64,000 nt of DNA from Nematopogon swammerdamellus. Taxonomy: Eukaryota > Arthropoda > Insecta > Lepidoptera > Adelidae. The position numbers and the translations under genes are program-made. The DNA lies in assembly GCA_946902875.1 (NCBI GenBank), contig OX336343.1:4825754-4889753 (forward strand). Reading direction: 5' to 3'. Of this stretch, positions 9,141 to 18,619 are shown piece after piece. The notes under the pieces were generated by a model that saw only the letters and a program-made list of their open reading frames with translations, did no database searches and was not told the origin of the DNA. Position 1 is the stretch's first letter. Each line of letters begins with the position of its first letter.

Positions 9141-11819
9141 TTAGTGTCGAACATCTAGGGTCAACACTTGGTGTCGTTTCAGCCTTCCAGGGCCGGTGTG
9201 GTCCAGGAGTGCCGTGGCCAGAATATTTGGGTGATTTTTTAGCCTCGTCTTGTATCTGGTACAATTCGACTGGATCTCAGCTTTTACGCTCGGCACTTTG
9301 AGATGCTCGTGTATGTCATCGTTTTTAGAGAACCATGGTGCGTTTGATATGTTTCGAAGCACTTTGTTTTGGAATCTCTGCAAGATCTCAATGTTACTGT
9401 TGCTTGCAGTGCCCCACAACTGTATGCCATATGTCCACACCGGCTTGATGACCGCTTTGTAGATGAGGAGTTTGTTGGATGTGCTCAGTTTAGAGGCTCT
9501 GCCCATCAGCCAGTGCAGTTTGTTGAGCCGTAGGTTCAGTTCCTGTCTTTTGCACCTGATGTGCTCTTTGAAAGTCTGCCTCCTATCTAAGTGCATTCCC
9601 AGATAACGCACGGAGCTAGTGTGTGGTAGGGTTTCGCTTCCAAGTTTCACAGGAGGACAGTCGCCGACTCGAAGTGAAAATGTGATGTGGTGAGACTTGG
9701 GTGCGCTGACTCGGATCCGCCACTTTTCAAGCCATATGTCCACTTTGTCCAGGTGAGACTGGAGTATACTGGACGCCATTGCTGCGCTAGAATGGCTAGC
9801 AAGGGCCGCCATGTCGTCTGCGTAAGTGGCTGATGTCACATTGTCAGTCTCAGGCATATCTGCCGTAAAAATGGTGTATAGAATCGGACCCAGCACAGTT
9901 CCATGCGGAACTCCTGCTTGAATGTCGTGGAAGCACGAGTAGTCTTCTCCAACCTTCACTTGAAAGATTCGGTTTTCCAGGTAGGATCTCAGGACTTGGT
10001 ATATTGTGTGTGGTAAGAGTTTTTTAAGTTTATACAACAGTCCTTTATGCCACACTCTGTCGAAGGCCTGTTGTACATCAAGAAAAGCTGCTGAGCAGTA
10101 CTGTTTGGCCTCGAATGATCTGTGCACCTTATCAGTGATCCTGTGTACTTGCTCGACTGTTCCGTGCTGTGGTCTGAATCCAAACTGATGATTTGGGATA
10201 ATGTTAGCAGATTTCATAATTGGGCTCAATCTTCTTAGAAGTACAACTTCAAGCACTTTCGATGTTACTGGTAAGAGGCTTATTGGTCTGTATGATGACA
10301 CCTGGTTGGGAGCCTTACCTGGTTTTGGGACCATAGTTATGTGAGAGACCCTCCATATTTCTGGGAAGCAAGCCAATCTCATAATGCTATTAAAGAGAAT
10401 TGCTAGTAGCACATAGCCTTTCTTTGGAAGCTCTTTTAGCACTTTTGGGGTTATGAGGTCGTGCCCGGGAGCTTTCTTTTCGTCCAAGTGCCTAATGATG
10501 GTGTAGATTTCTCTCGGTGTGGATGGCTTAAGAGGTAGACTGAGCTGCAGGTCACTCCCTATATATTCGTCCAATAATTCTTCAAAGTCTTGCTGGCCTT
10601 CATTTGGGCTGAATGCGTCTTTGAGAAAGGATCCAAATGCGTCGGCCTTTTCTTTGGTTGTTTTAGCCCAGGTGTTGTCAGGGAGATGTATGGGAGGAGA
10701 AGTCGTTGGAGGCTGCTTCAAGTGCTTGGTAAACTTCCACAGTGAGTAGTTGTCCTTTGGAGTGGCAGACAAGGACTCTATTTTCTGTTGCATTGTTTCA
10801 TCGTCTATCCGCTGCAGGAGTTCTCTGAGTTCAGTGGCTTTCCTGTTTAGTATAGCTTTGTCTTTGGGATATCGGTAAGTCTGCCAGATTCGCCTGAGCC
10901 TGCGCTTCTCGAGTACTAGTTCCTTAACCTCGAGCGGGTAATTTCGCCCTTTATAGTGTTTTCTTTTCAGTGTTGGGGTCGATTTCCACGCTGAGATTTG
11001 AATTAGTTTGGTGAAGTTCTCAACGGCCTCGTTGACCTCGATGGCCGTTTTAAGCCGAATTTTAAGGTCGATATGTTGGTCAACATACTCCCCGAATGCT
11101 TGCCAGTCTGTGTCTTTATTGTGAAGGGTTGGCCTTGTTGGTGGTTCTATAATCGTGGTGCTCACAGTAGCTATTATGGGTGAGTGATCAGAGGAGCTAT
11201 CGAGGCAGCTTTCTATAGTTGAGTATATATTTCCGATTCCCTTGAGTATGAAAAAGTCCAATAGGTCTGGCAATTTATTGATGTCAGCAGGCCAGTAGGT
11301 CGGCTCAGCGGTAGATAGTATATTCATTTGGTTATTCTCAATACTTTTCATCAGCTCTCGACCTCTGGTGAGAGTTAGTCTCGAGCCCCAGTTGATGTGT
11401 TTTGAATTCCAGTCGCCACCCACTATAAATCTGCGGCCCAGTGTGTGAAAGTATTCATCAAACATGGTAACCTTAATTTTGTGTTTTGGCGGGCAGTAGA
11501 TCGCAGATATAGTTATTTGTCCGTTCCAGTTCTCAATCGCGATTGATGCAGCTTGAATGTGCGCTGTTTTGTACTCTGGCAGACAGCAGTGCTTGATCGA
11601 GTTGCTTATAATGATAGCTGAACCTGCATGAGCAGTCCCATCTGGATGGTGAGTCGCGTATGTGGAAAATCCAGGAAGGCAGAACTGGACTCTTGATGTT
11701 AGGTGGGCCTCTGATATGAGGACGATATCTAGCTTATTAGCTGTGATGAGGGCTTGAACTTGTTGCTTGTTAGGCAACAAGCCATTTATATTCCATGCGG
11801 CGATCCGCAGAGATTTCAT
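9141..11819 (-). CDS. LINE ORF2: endonuclease-reverse transcriptase
   Basis: The protein has 892 residues. The N-terminal ~225 residues form an apurinic-type endonuclease: AAWNINGL, a catalytic E in LISEAHL, VGGDWNSKH and SSDHSPI. The reverse transcriptase domain follows, with APGHDLITPKVLK, FGFRPQHGTVEQV, AFLDVQQAFDRVWHKGL and the catalytic YADDM near residue 664. The C-terminal thumb ends without an RNase H domain, as is usual for Jockey. The start ATG (11817-11819) overlaps the ORF1 stop as ATGA, so translation probably depends on termination-reinitiation. No stop or frameshift is visible, so the enzyme could be functional. It would nick target DNA and copy the LINE RNA in place. Confidence 0.92.
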   Translation of the reverse strand: MKSLRIAAWNINGLLPNKQQVQALITANKLDIVLISEAHLTSRVQFCLPGFSTYATHHPDGTAHAGSAIIISNSIKHCCLPEYKTAHIQAASIAIENWNGQITISAIYCPPKHKIKVTMFDEYFHTLGRRFIVGGDWNSKHINWGSRLTLTRGRELMKSIENNQMNILSTAEPTYWPADINKLPDLLDFFILKGIGNIYSTIESCLDSSSDHSPIIATVSTTIIEPPTRPTLHNKDTDWQAFGEYVDQHIDLKIRLKTAIEVNEAVENFTKLIQISAWKSTPTLKRKHYKGRNYPLEVKELVLEKRRLRRIWQTYRYPKDKAILNRKATELRELLQRIDDETMQQKIESLSATPKDNYSLWKFTKHLKQPPTTSPPIHLPDNTWAKTTKEKADAFGSFLKDAFSPNEGQQDFEELLDEYIGSDLQLSLPLKPSTPREIYTIIRHLDEKKAPGHDLITPKVLKELPKKGYVLLAILFNSIMRLACFPEIWRVSHITMVPKPGKAPNQVSSYRPISLLPVTSKVLEVVLLRRLSPIMKSANIIPNHQFGFRPQHGTVEQVHRITDKVHRSFEAKQYCSAAFLDVQQAFDRVWHKGLLYKLKKLLPHTIYQVLRSYLENRIFQVKVGEDYSCFHDIQAGVPHGTVLGPILYTIFTADMPETDNVTSATYADDMAALASHSSAAMASSILQSHLDKVDIWLEKWRIRVSAPKSHHITFSLRVGDCPPVKLGSETLPHTSSVRYLGMHLDRRQTFKEHIRCKRQELNLRLNKLHWLMGRASKLSTSNKLLIYKAVIKPVWTYGIQLWGTASNSNIEILQRFQNKVLRNISNAPWFSKNDDIHEHLKVPSVKAEIQSNCTRYKTRLKNHPNILATALLDHTGPGRLKRHQVLTLDVRH

Positions 11820-13474
11820 TTTAATTTTGTTATTAGCGTTGTCATTAAACCCATTAGGGTGCTTAGTTGTTGGAGTAGCATGTCCATTTTTTGTGATTGT
11901 GATATAAGAAGTCTCTCAACAGTGTCAATGATGCTGGAAGTTGATGATGTTTCTTTTTCTTCTCGCACAGCTTCTGCATAGGTGGGTCTGGTTTTCTTTT
12001 TATTGTGTATATCATTCACGGAGTTGTCATAGCCCTTGTCTTTTTCTGTCGTCACCTTCTGAGGAGCAGTTGCTGTTGGGTTGCTCGTTGGTTTGCTTAC
12101 CGTGGTATATTGAGATTTGGGGGGACGTGGCTGGTTGGTGGATTTTCTTTTTTGTATTTCCAGGTAAACCTGGCATCCTTTATAGTTGGCCGGATGTTCG
12201 CCAAGACATAAGGCACACTTTGCTGGAGAATTTCTATCTTTTTTTGGGCAATCAGTAGTTTTGTGGCTTTCGGCACATTTTACACACCTATACGGCCTCA
12301 TGCAGTTATTTTTAGAGTGGCCGTATTGTTGGCACCGCATACATTGCACGATTGTGGTCCTTTTCTTTGCGTCCTCGATGAGCACTCTTTGGTGATATAT
12401 ATACTTAATCGATTTAACCTCTCTGTTGTTTGGGCACTGCTCTAGGTTGACAAAGAATGTAGATGTTGGTGTTCTGTCAGGGCCAAATCGGGAGTTTGTG
12501 ATTTCGCCTCTAATAGTATTACCGGTTTTTTCTATCTCCTCAATGATGGCTTGTCGAGGGGTCGAGGAGTGCAAGTTTTTTATAACAATTCTGTACGGCT
12601 TGTTGTCTTTGCTGGTGAAGGTATGCCCAATGAGGCCTTTGCTTCTGACGAGATCAATTAATTTCTTGTAGGCCACAATAGTTGAGCAGTTCACGCGCAG
12701 TTGGGTCTTAGTGACAATTTTAAATGTATAGTCAGACTTCACCAGGATTGTTTCGATTAAATCTGTTAGCTTTTTGACATCTTCTATGCCATATAGTACG
12801 ATCGGCGGTGGCTTGGGATCGCTTTTAGGTTTTGGTCTTGGTTGGTCTTCAGGTATATCATCTACCGCCAAGCCAGAGAACTTGTTTTCTGTACTTAATT
12901 GGAAGGTGCCGAGAGGAGACTCAGCATCTTCCGAGTTTGAGGTTCGTCTTTCATTTGCAGAGCTATTCTCGCCGAGAGGTGGTGAATCTGACACTCTCCT
13001 TCTCTTATTGGTTTTTAAGACTGGAATTCTTTGCCAGTCTGGTGGTATGATGGGAGATTCTGGGTTTCGCACCTTGGTGGTGTTTTCCGTGACGGACATT
13101 GCTATGTCGCCTACTGAATTACTTTTAGTGAGTCCCATAAAGAGCCCCCTGTGAAAAGTTGTTTGGACCAATTTTGGGGTGTTTTGGCCCCATCTTAAAC
13201 CAGTAGCATTACTTGCCGAGAGGGCCTGATCACTCACCCTTTCGGAGTCTTCGGTAGTAAACTTCTCGCCACCAGGCCCGGGTACCTGGGGGCGCCGGGT
13301 CTGAGCCGGTTCGCATGGCAGGCCAGGAGCATCTACTGCGGCGGGAGCCTGGTCTCTCACTCCCGCGGAGTCTTCGGTAGTCCATTTCACACCCACAGGC
13401 CCGGAAACCTGTGAGCGCCGGGCGCTAGCCGGATCGCAGCGCAAACTCAAATATTTCTCAGGTGTACGGTGCAT
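11816..13474 (-). CDS. LINE ORF1: gag-like nucleic-acid-binding protein
   Basis: The protein has 552 residues starting at ATG 13472-13474. The N-terminal ~90 residues contain two diverged tandem copies of a ~41-residue unit (ARRSQVSGPVGVKWTTEDS and TRRPQVPGPGGEKFTTEDS). A PRE_C2HC-like region follows (IVLYGIEDVKKL to RIVIKNLHSSTP). Zinc knuckles then lie near residues 375-440 (CMRCQQYGHSKNNC, CVKCAESHKTTDC, CALCLGEHPANYKGC). The C-terminus is a short Leu/Gln-rich helix. Jockey ORF1 proteins coat the LINE RNA and form the ribonucleoprotein. The stop TGA (11816-11818) overlaps the ORF2 start. Confidence 0.9.
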   Translation of the reverse strand: MHRTPEKYLSLRCDPASARRSQVSGPVGVKWTTEDSAGVRDQAPAAVDAPGLPCEPAQTRRPQVPGPGGEKFTTEDSERVSDQALSASNATGLRWGQNTPKLVQTTFHRGLFMGLTKSNSVGDIAMSVTENTTKVRNPESPIIPPDWQRIPVLKTNKRRRVSDSPPLGENSSANERRTSNSEDAESPLGTFQLSTENKFSGLAVDDIPEDQPRPKPKSDPKPPPIVLYGIEDVKKLTDLIETILVKSDYTFKIVTKTQLRVNCSTIVAYKKLIDLVRSKGLIGHTFTSKDNKPYRIVIKNLHSSTPRQAIIEEIEKTGNTIRGEITNSRFGPDRTPTSTFFVNLEQCPNNREVKSIKYIYHQRVLIEDAKKRTTIVQCMRCQQYGHSKNNCMRPYRCVKCAESHKTTDCPKKDRNSPAKCALCLGEHPANYKGCQVYLEIQKRKSTNQPRPPKSQYTTVSKPTSNPTATAPQKVTTEKDKGYDNSVNDIHNKKKTRPTYAEAVREEKETSSTSSIIDTVERLLISQSQKMDMLLQQLSTLMGLMTTLITKLK

Positions 13475-13983
13475 GTTGGTTTTTACGTTTTGGGAGATTA
13501 CGCGTAGGAGTTTCCCATGCTCGTACGGTCAGTGTTTTTAGAGGGAATTTAGTCCACTATGGCCTCTGAATGCCACTCAATAAGGTTATTTCTCGCCGCC
13601 CTGGGTTCGGCGTTGTTGGACTAAACCAGCGTTTTGGGTTTATTACTGGGTTTTCCTTCCCACTATGGGTTTTATTATCGGAGTTACCTTCTCCTATCCG
13701 AGATTTGAGTTTTCGGGTCTCGGCCTCCCGGGCTATGAGCTTTGTTTAGAGAGCCGGCTCGACTCGGCTCTGATCTATCAATCACTGAGTTTTCGCACTA
13801 TTTCTTGGTATAGCCTCAGCCAAGGACTGTTCCAGCACCCCTCATGATAGAACCATCTTTTTGGTCCGCGACTGCTGTTTTCACAGCAGAACCCCCGGAG
13901 AGGTTCGCTATCCGCCACCTGCGACGCGTCCGGCGGCAGTAGATGAAACTGCCCCTGGGATGGGATCAACCCAGAACACGGAA

Positions 13984-14596
13984 ATACGTCCCCTGTCTGT
14001 ACCCAACGAAACGGCTAACGTAAAAAGTTAAAGTAGAATGTGGGCTAACGCCGCCGGTAGACCCCTTGGTCGGAGTTATTTTTTCTCCTAATTTTCGGAT
14101 TTGCATTAGTCTAATGAAGAAATATAACACAATATGTAGACGTAATTTACGTAAAACATTATGTAGACGTAATTTATAGATCAGAATTTATTTCCCTGCA
14201 GCCAGTGGGGCGGAACGTAACTAATAGGAAGCATTTCATAACACGCCATAGACGGCGTGAGTGGCGCTAACCATGACATGTCGATACGGAACCCTCGGTG
14301 CGCGAGTTCGACTCGCACTTGGCCGGTTTTTTTATATTTCTGCATTAGATAAATGCGAAGCCGAAAATTAATAGAAAAAATACGTCCCCTGTCTGTACCC
14401 AACGAAACGGCTAACGTAAAAAGTTAAAGTAGAATGTGGGCTAAAGCCGGTAGACCCCTTGGTCGGCGTTATTTTTTCTCCTAATTTTCGGCTTTGCATT
14501 TTTCTAATGAAGAAATATAACACAATAAAAACATTATGTAGACGTAATTTATAGATCAGAATTTATTTCCCTGCAGCCAGTGGGGCGGAACGTAAA
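13984..14596 (+). repeat. Tandem duplication of a ~375-bp block
   Basis: The block TACGTCCCCTGTCTGTACCC ... GCAGCCAGTGGGGCGGAACG occurs at 13984-14217 and again at 14381-14594. Between them (14220-14380) lies a copy of the 8860-9010 sequence (end of the cacttggccgg repeat, then GCATTAGATAAATGCGAAGC). The original order was A-B, duplicated to A-B-A-B, with the LINE placed between the first A and B. The copies differ by a few small indels and substitutions. Confidence 0.8.
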
Positions 14597-15149
14597 GCGC
14601 GGGCGACCGAGAAAATAGAAATGTGGAAGTGCCCCGGCAGTTGAGCTTGGCGCGTGCTTGGCGCATGGCGTGGCTTACAGTATTTCCTAGAGGCAGTCCT
14701 GGATTTCTCATCAGGCCGTATAGGCCGCAGCCTAGGGGCGGCAGACTTCAGGGGGCGGCAGATTTCCGAAGGCGCTTAAAAATATTACAAGTAACACTTG
14801 CGCTTTGGTATAGTGTAAGCCGTCCAGTTCGTGCGCGATTATGGACGCAATACTCAAGCAAGTTACTTGTGGATAGAGTTTTCGATCTATTAAATGCTAA
14901 ATATCATTTGGGTAAAGGTTTAGTTCCTCATTGCGACTTAGTAATACTCCTATCTTATGTTATTAATGTTTAGCGCGGGCGGCGAAAGTCAAGTGGCCTA
15001 TACTTAAGAACAGTACAAGTCCGGCACTGCCTAGAGGAGCGGGGTCAGCCAACAATGCCGAGTGGGGAGATACTTGGCACAGATTTAGGCAGTAGGTACA
15101 TACATATAGTACATTTTCTTAAAATCAGTGGCAGCTCGTGAATAGCGCG
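14597..15149. other. No supported gene
   Basis: Contains a 116-codon frame (14623-14973) without motif, inside repeat-like text (GGGGGCGGCAGATTTCCG). Not called as coding. Confidence 0.4.
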
Positions 15150-15778
15150 CGCGGATTTATTGTAAGTATTTATGAATGAGGATTTAGGTAGGTAAGGAAG
15201 GATGTATGTGTGTTACTTAGTATTTAATTAGGTAAGTAATACTTACCGATTGTCGGTATATAGTGTGTGGTAGGTAGGTAAGGAAGGATGTATGTTACTT
15301 AGTTAGTAAGGAGTAAGTGATACTTACCGATTGTCGGGATACAGTGTGTTGTAGGTAGGTAAGGAAGGATGTATGTTACTTTAATTAATTAATTAATTAC
15401 TAAGTAACATACATACATACTAAGTAACATACTGAGTAAGTAGGTAAGTAATACTTAGCGATTATCGGGATACAGTGTGTTATAGGTAGGTAAGGAAGGA
15501 TGTATGTTACTTAGTTAGTAAGGAGTAAGTGATACTTACCGATTGTCGGGATACAGTGTGTTGTAGGTAGGTAAGGAAGGATGTATGTTACTTTAATTAA
15601 TTAATTAATTACTAAGTAACATACATACATACTAAGTAACATACTGAGTAAGTAGGTAAGTAATACTTAGCGATTATCGGGATACAGTGTGTTATAGGTA
15701 GGTAAGGAAGGATGTATGTTACTTAGGAAGTAGGTAAGTAATACTTACCGACTGTCGGGATACAGCGTGTGGTAGGTA
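15150..15778 (+). repeat. 212-bp tandem repeat array
   Basis: A 212-bp unit starting GGTAGGTAAGGAAGGATGTA begins at 15273, 15485 and 15697, giving a little over two full units. Shorter degenerate units lie on the left from about 15150. Each full unit has two sub-blocks and a palindrome around TTAATTAATTAATTA flanked by GTTAC/GTAAC. The phrase CCGATTGTCGGGATACAGTG in every unit matches an end of the 'GACAATCGGGG' interspersed repeat. Confidence 0.9.
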
Positions 15779-15847
15779 AGTTAAGATACAAGGCGGTATT
15801 TATTTATAATATGTAGGTACCTATTTCACATAGGTACTCAAGCCATT

Positions 15848-16073
15848 TTTTTTATGGAAACTGACACGGTTGACTACATCACCTATGTACAACATCCGTG
15901 AAGTCAGCCCATAACACCGGGTGAACTTGGTGCCACGTCATTGCTTCACTTCGGTCGTGCCGGCTACACTAAACTAGACGGAACACACAAATTATTTACA
16001 TAACCGTTTCGACCGACCTTTCATTCAGTGCGGTGGTACCAACCCGGGCGGGTTAAACTCTACCACCTAGCCA
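15848..16073 (-). mobile_element. 5S-headed SINE, 3' part
   Basis: It runs from TTTTTTTATGGAAACTGACA (tail side) to GGTTAAACTCTACCACCTAG, lacking the 5S head. The flanks show no clear target duplication. Confidence 0.8.
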
Positions 16074-16075
16074 TT

Positions 16076-16870
16076 TTTTGTAATATTTGTTATTCCAACA
16101 CTTATAGTCTTCATACTGAAGCGATTGAAGCGTTAATGTACTATGAAACATTAGATAGCTCATTGTTACTCGTACATTTTGGTCGTGTGGTAGTGCTACT
16201 ACAAATAATGTTCAGTTTTGGATAATTATAACGTTTCACACTTCTAACAAACAATTAATCCTTTATGGCTTTCCACTGGGTTAAGTTAGATGGCGAAGAC
16301 TTATAGATGCATGTAATGTTTGGCAATACCATTTCTCATAATTCTCCCAAGAGATTTCGGAATCTCTACCTATTAATTTTATCTCACCCCATATCAAGAC
16401 GCAAAAAAAACACCCACTTTGAAATGAATCATCAGCTACCCTCTCATTACCCAGGCTTCCATTAATAACGTACAGCCCAACAAATGTATCTTGACCGTTT
16501 TTAACGAAGAAAACAAGCTGACTGCTCGCTGCGCGCGTGGTGTATGTGGAGTGACACGTTAGACTAGCGAGAGCGCAATCTCCGTCCGACTGGTTATGAG
16601 CGTGTAGCGGAGTGTTGAGTGTCGGTAGTTGAGCGGTGTTGAGCGTCGCTGGCGGAATCACAGCACGGCACGGAAATGGACGCTGAGCATTCAAAAGTAT
16701 AGACCAGCGGTTTCCAATTATATTTTAATCAGTACTTGCCTACCTTGTCGAATTTTCTGAGACCCACCACGTACCCCTGAGTAAAATCAATCAATCAATA
16801 TCAATCATCATCATCATATCATATCATCATCATATCATCATCATATCATCATCATATCATCATCATCATC
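16076..16870. other. No supported gene; ATC/TCA microsatellite at the right edge
   Basis: A 137-codon minus frame (16281-16694) shows no domain and is not called. Imperfect (ATC)n and (ATATC)n repeats fill about 16795-16870. Confidence 0.45.
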
Positions 16871-17248
16871 ATACTAATAATAAATCTGTGAGGGATGGTC
16901 AGAGTAAGTTACTTTGTTTTATGAGAGTCTACAAACTCTGTATGCGTTTGTAGACTCTATGTACTTATGATACTAAAAATAAATTGACGATTTTTAGATA
17001 TCTTTTCTGTATGTATGTATGTTCCTCTATAACTCTTAAACCGATCATTCGAATTCGATGAAACTTTAACTATACGGGACACAGACAGGATAGGCTAAAT
17101 AAAATTGCTGTTCCGGTTAAGCTAAGATGTGGCTCTCATACAAACCGAATTGTTCCGCGCGCCAAAATAAAGGTACGGTAGCGGGCTTACTTAATTTTTT
17201 CTTTTTAATACGAATTTCACGCGAGTGAAGCCGCGGGCAAAAGCTAGT
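16871..17248 (+). mobile_element. Lep1-like Helitron, nearly complete
   Basis: It starts ACTAATAATAAATCTGTGAG and ends ACGCGAGTGAAGCCGCGGGC followed by AAAAGCTAGT. CTAG-T is the expected Helitron 3' terminus, with the GC-rich hairpin just before it. It is non-autonomous, with no Rep/helicase coding. Confidence 0.65.
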
Positions 17249-17314
17249 ATAAAAAGAAACAAAATAATTCATATGGTGATTATTTTTACATAGTGCGATC
17301 ATGTTGATTATCCA

Positions 17315-17400
17315 TCAAGGCACCAAGTTTACCCGGTGTTATGGGCTGACATCACGGATGTTGTAGGTGACGTAGCCAACCGTGTCAGTTTCCATAAAAC
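17315..17400 (+). mobile_element. 5S-headed SINE, 3' tail fragment
   Basis: Only the last ~85 bp remain (ACCCGGTGTTATGGGCTGAC ... CCGTGTCAGTTTCCATAAAA). Confidence 0.8.
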
Positions 17401-17429
17401 AATAGTTAGTAATCACAATATTTTTTTTA

Positions 17430-17880
17430 TGGACAACCGGCACGGGTAGCTGTGCCCAAAAGTTCAAAAGAAGATTAGACACAGCCAATATCACCACTCC
17501 TCGCTACAAGGCCGACAAAGAGGTCGTTGTCTAATTTATTAACACGCCTTTTGAAGATTCCCAGGTGGTTATTAGGTGGTAGGGAACACACTCGCCGGAA
17601 AACCGTTCCGTATTTTCGCCGCACGACATACGAACGATTTCGAAAAGCGATGCGTTCTCAGAAGTTTTGTATCAACAACATATGGATGTTCCGAGCGAAT
17701 TCGGCGCGGGTGTGACGGACACGAATCGGGGCAGGAGGGATGAGGGAAGCCAGTTCTTCGGAGCATCGGCAATGGTAGTGCCTATAAAACAGGCTAAGAG
17801 AACCAATTGTTCGCCTGTGTTGCAATGATTCAAGTCCCTCCGTCCGTGAGCTCGGGATCACCAATTGGGCGGATGGCACG
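17430..17880 (-). pseudogene. LINE reverse transcriptase C-terminal remnant
   Basis: The minus strand encodes pieces typical of the end of a lepidopteran LINE ORF2: LESLQHRRTIGSLSLFYRHYHCRCSEEL in one frame (17658-17879), then RTHRFSKSFVCRAAKIRNGFPASVF in another (17572-17772). The frame changes between them and stops follow, so it is dead. Confidence 0.7.
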
Positions 17881-17886
17881 TCTATA

Positions 17887-18355
17887 CAGGGCGTATCAGG
17901 ATAGGTTTTCGAAACTTTAGGGTTCGAAAGGGGCCCATATTTGAAGACGAAAAGCTCTGAAACTTTTTCCCAGATTCGATCATTTTACAGTACTTTTTGG
18001 TGAAAATCTATTCTTCAAGATTTGGTGGATGGTTAACGTTCGCCTTTATCAAAATAAAAAATAAATTCTAACTCATGAATAAAAATGGGTAGGTTGCATA
18101 CATAACTAGTACAATTGAAATGCGTGTAGGTAAATTCCAAACACTGAAAGTTCAATGACCTCAAAAGAAAAAGAGGACTGAATTAGTTCACTGCACTCTC
18201 CAGTCTCACTGTCCATCGAGTTTTTATTACAATTTCCAACCTTTGTATGACCAAAAAAACAACGGAATTTCGATTTGAGTGATAAGGATTTTTTTCTTCT
18301 AATAACGAGTACTTTCTATTCCTGAAGTTTCTCAAACCTATCCTGATACACCCTG
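17887..18355 (+). mobile_element. TA-flanked MITE with CAGGGCGTATCAGGATAGG ends
   Basis: The left end CAGGGCGTATCAGGATAGG and right end CCTATCCTGATACACCCTG are inverted with one mismatch. TA lies on both sides (17885-17886 and 18356-18357), as for Tc1/mariner-type insertions. There is no ORF. A second copy is at 26172-26876. Confidence 0.85.
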
Positions 18356-18619
18356 TATATAAACTCGAAATAGGTCCCGGTCAACCATTCATCAGTGGAG
18401 ACAATTTTCACTAATGAGATAAGTGGGCCCCATTCTCTTTACTTGAGATTATAGAGGTAAACGTGGCCAAAGAGAGAGAGAAGGGGTTCTCTTGAGCCTG
18501 TGTACACTCCCTGGAGGTACGCGTACTTTTATTTGGGAACCGCTGTCATAGACTAATTGGAATTAGTTGCATGCGTGCATGCAATGATATTTTATATTTC
18601 AAACAGGTAGGTGTGTGGT

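Larger units (their letters stand above)
9011..13983 (-). mobile_element. Jockey-type LINE, both ORFs open
   Basis: On the minus strand this comprises a 5' UTR (about 13983-13475), ORF1 (13474-11816), ORF2 (11819-9141), a short 3' UTR and an A tail (T run 9011-9034). The right flank (13984 on) matches sequence that follows a second copy of the left flank at 14220-14380, which locates the insertion between them. No clean target duplication remains. Compared with the empty-site copy, about 13 bases (AATTAATAGAAAA) are missing at the junction. The 5' end is therefore approximate. Confidence 0.85.

Noticed and set aside
9250..13154. Plus-strand frames of 60-126 codons across the Jockey LINE
   Set aside because: Antisense shadows of ORF1 and ORF2.
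16281..16694. 137-codon minus-strand protein
   Set aside because: No recognisable domain, no splice or promoter context, and composition like flanking non-coding DNA.
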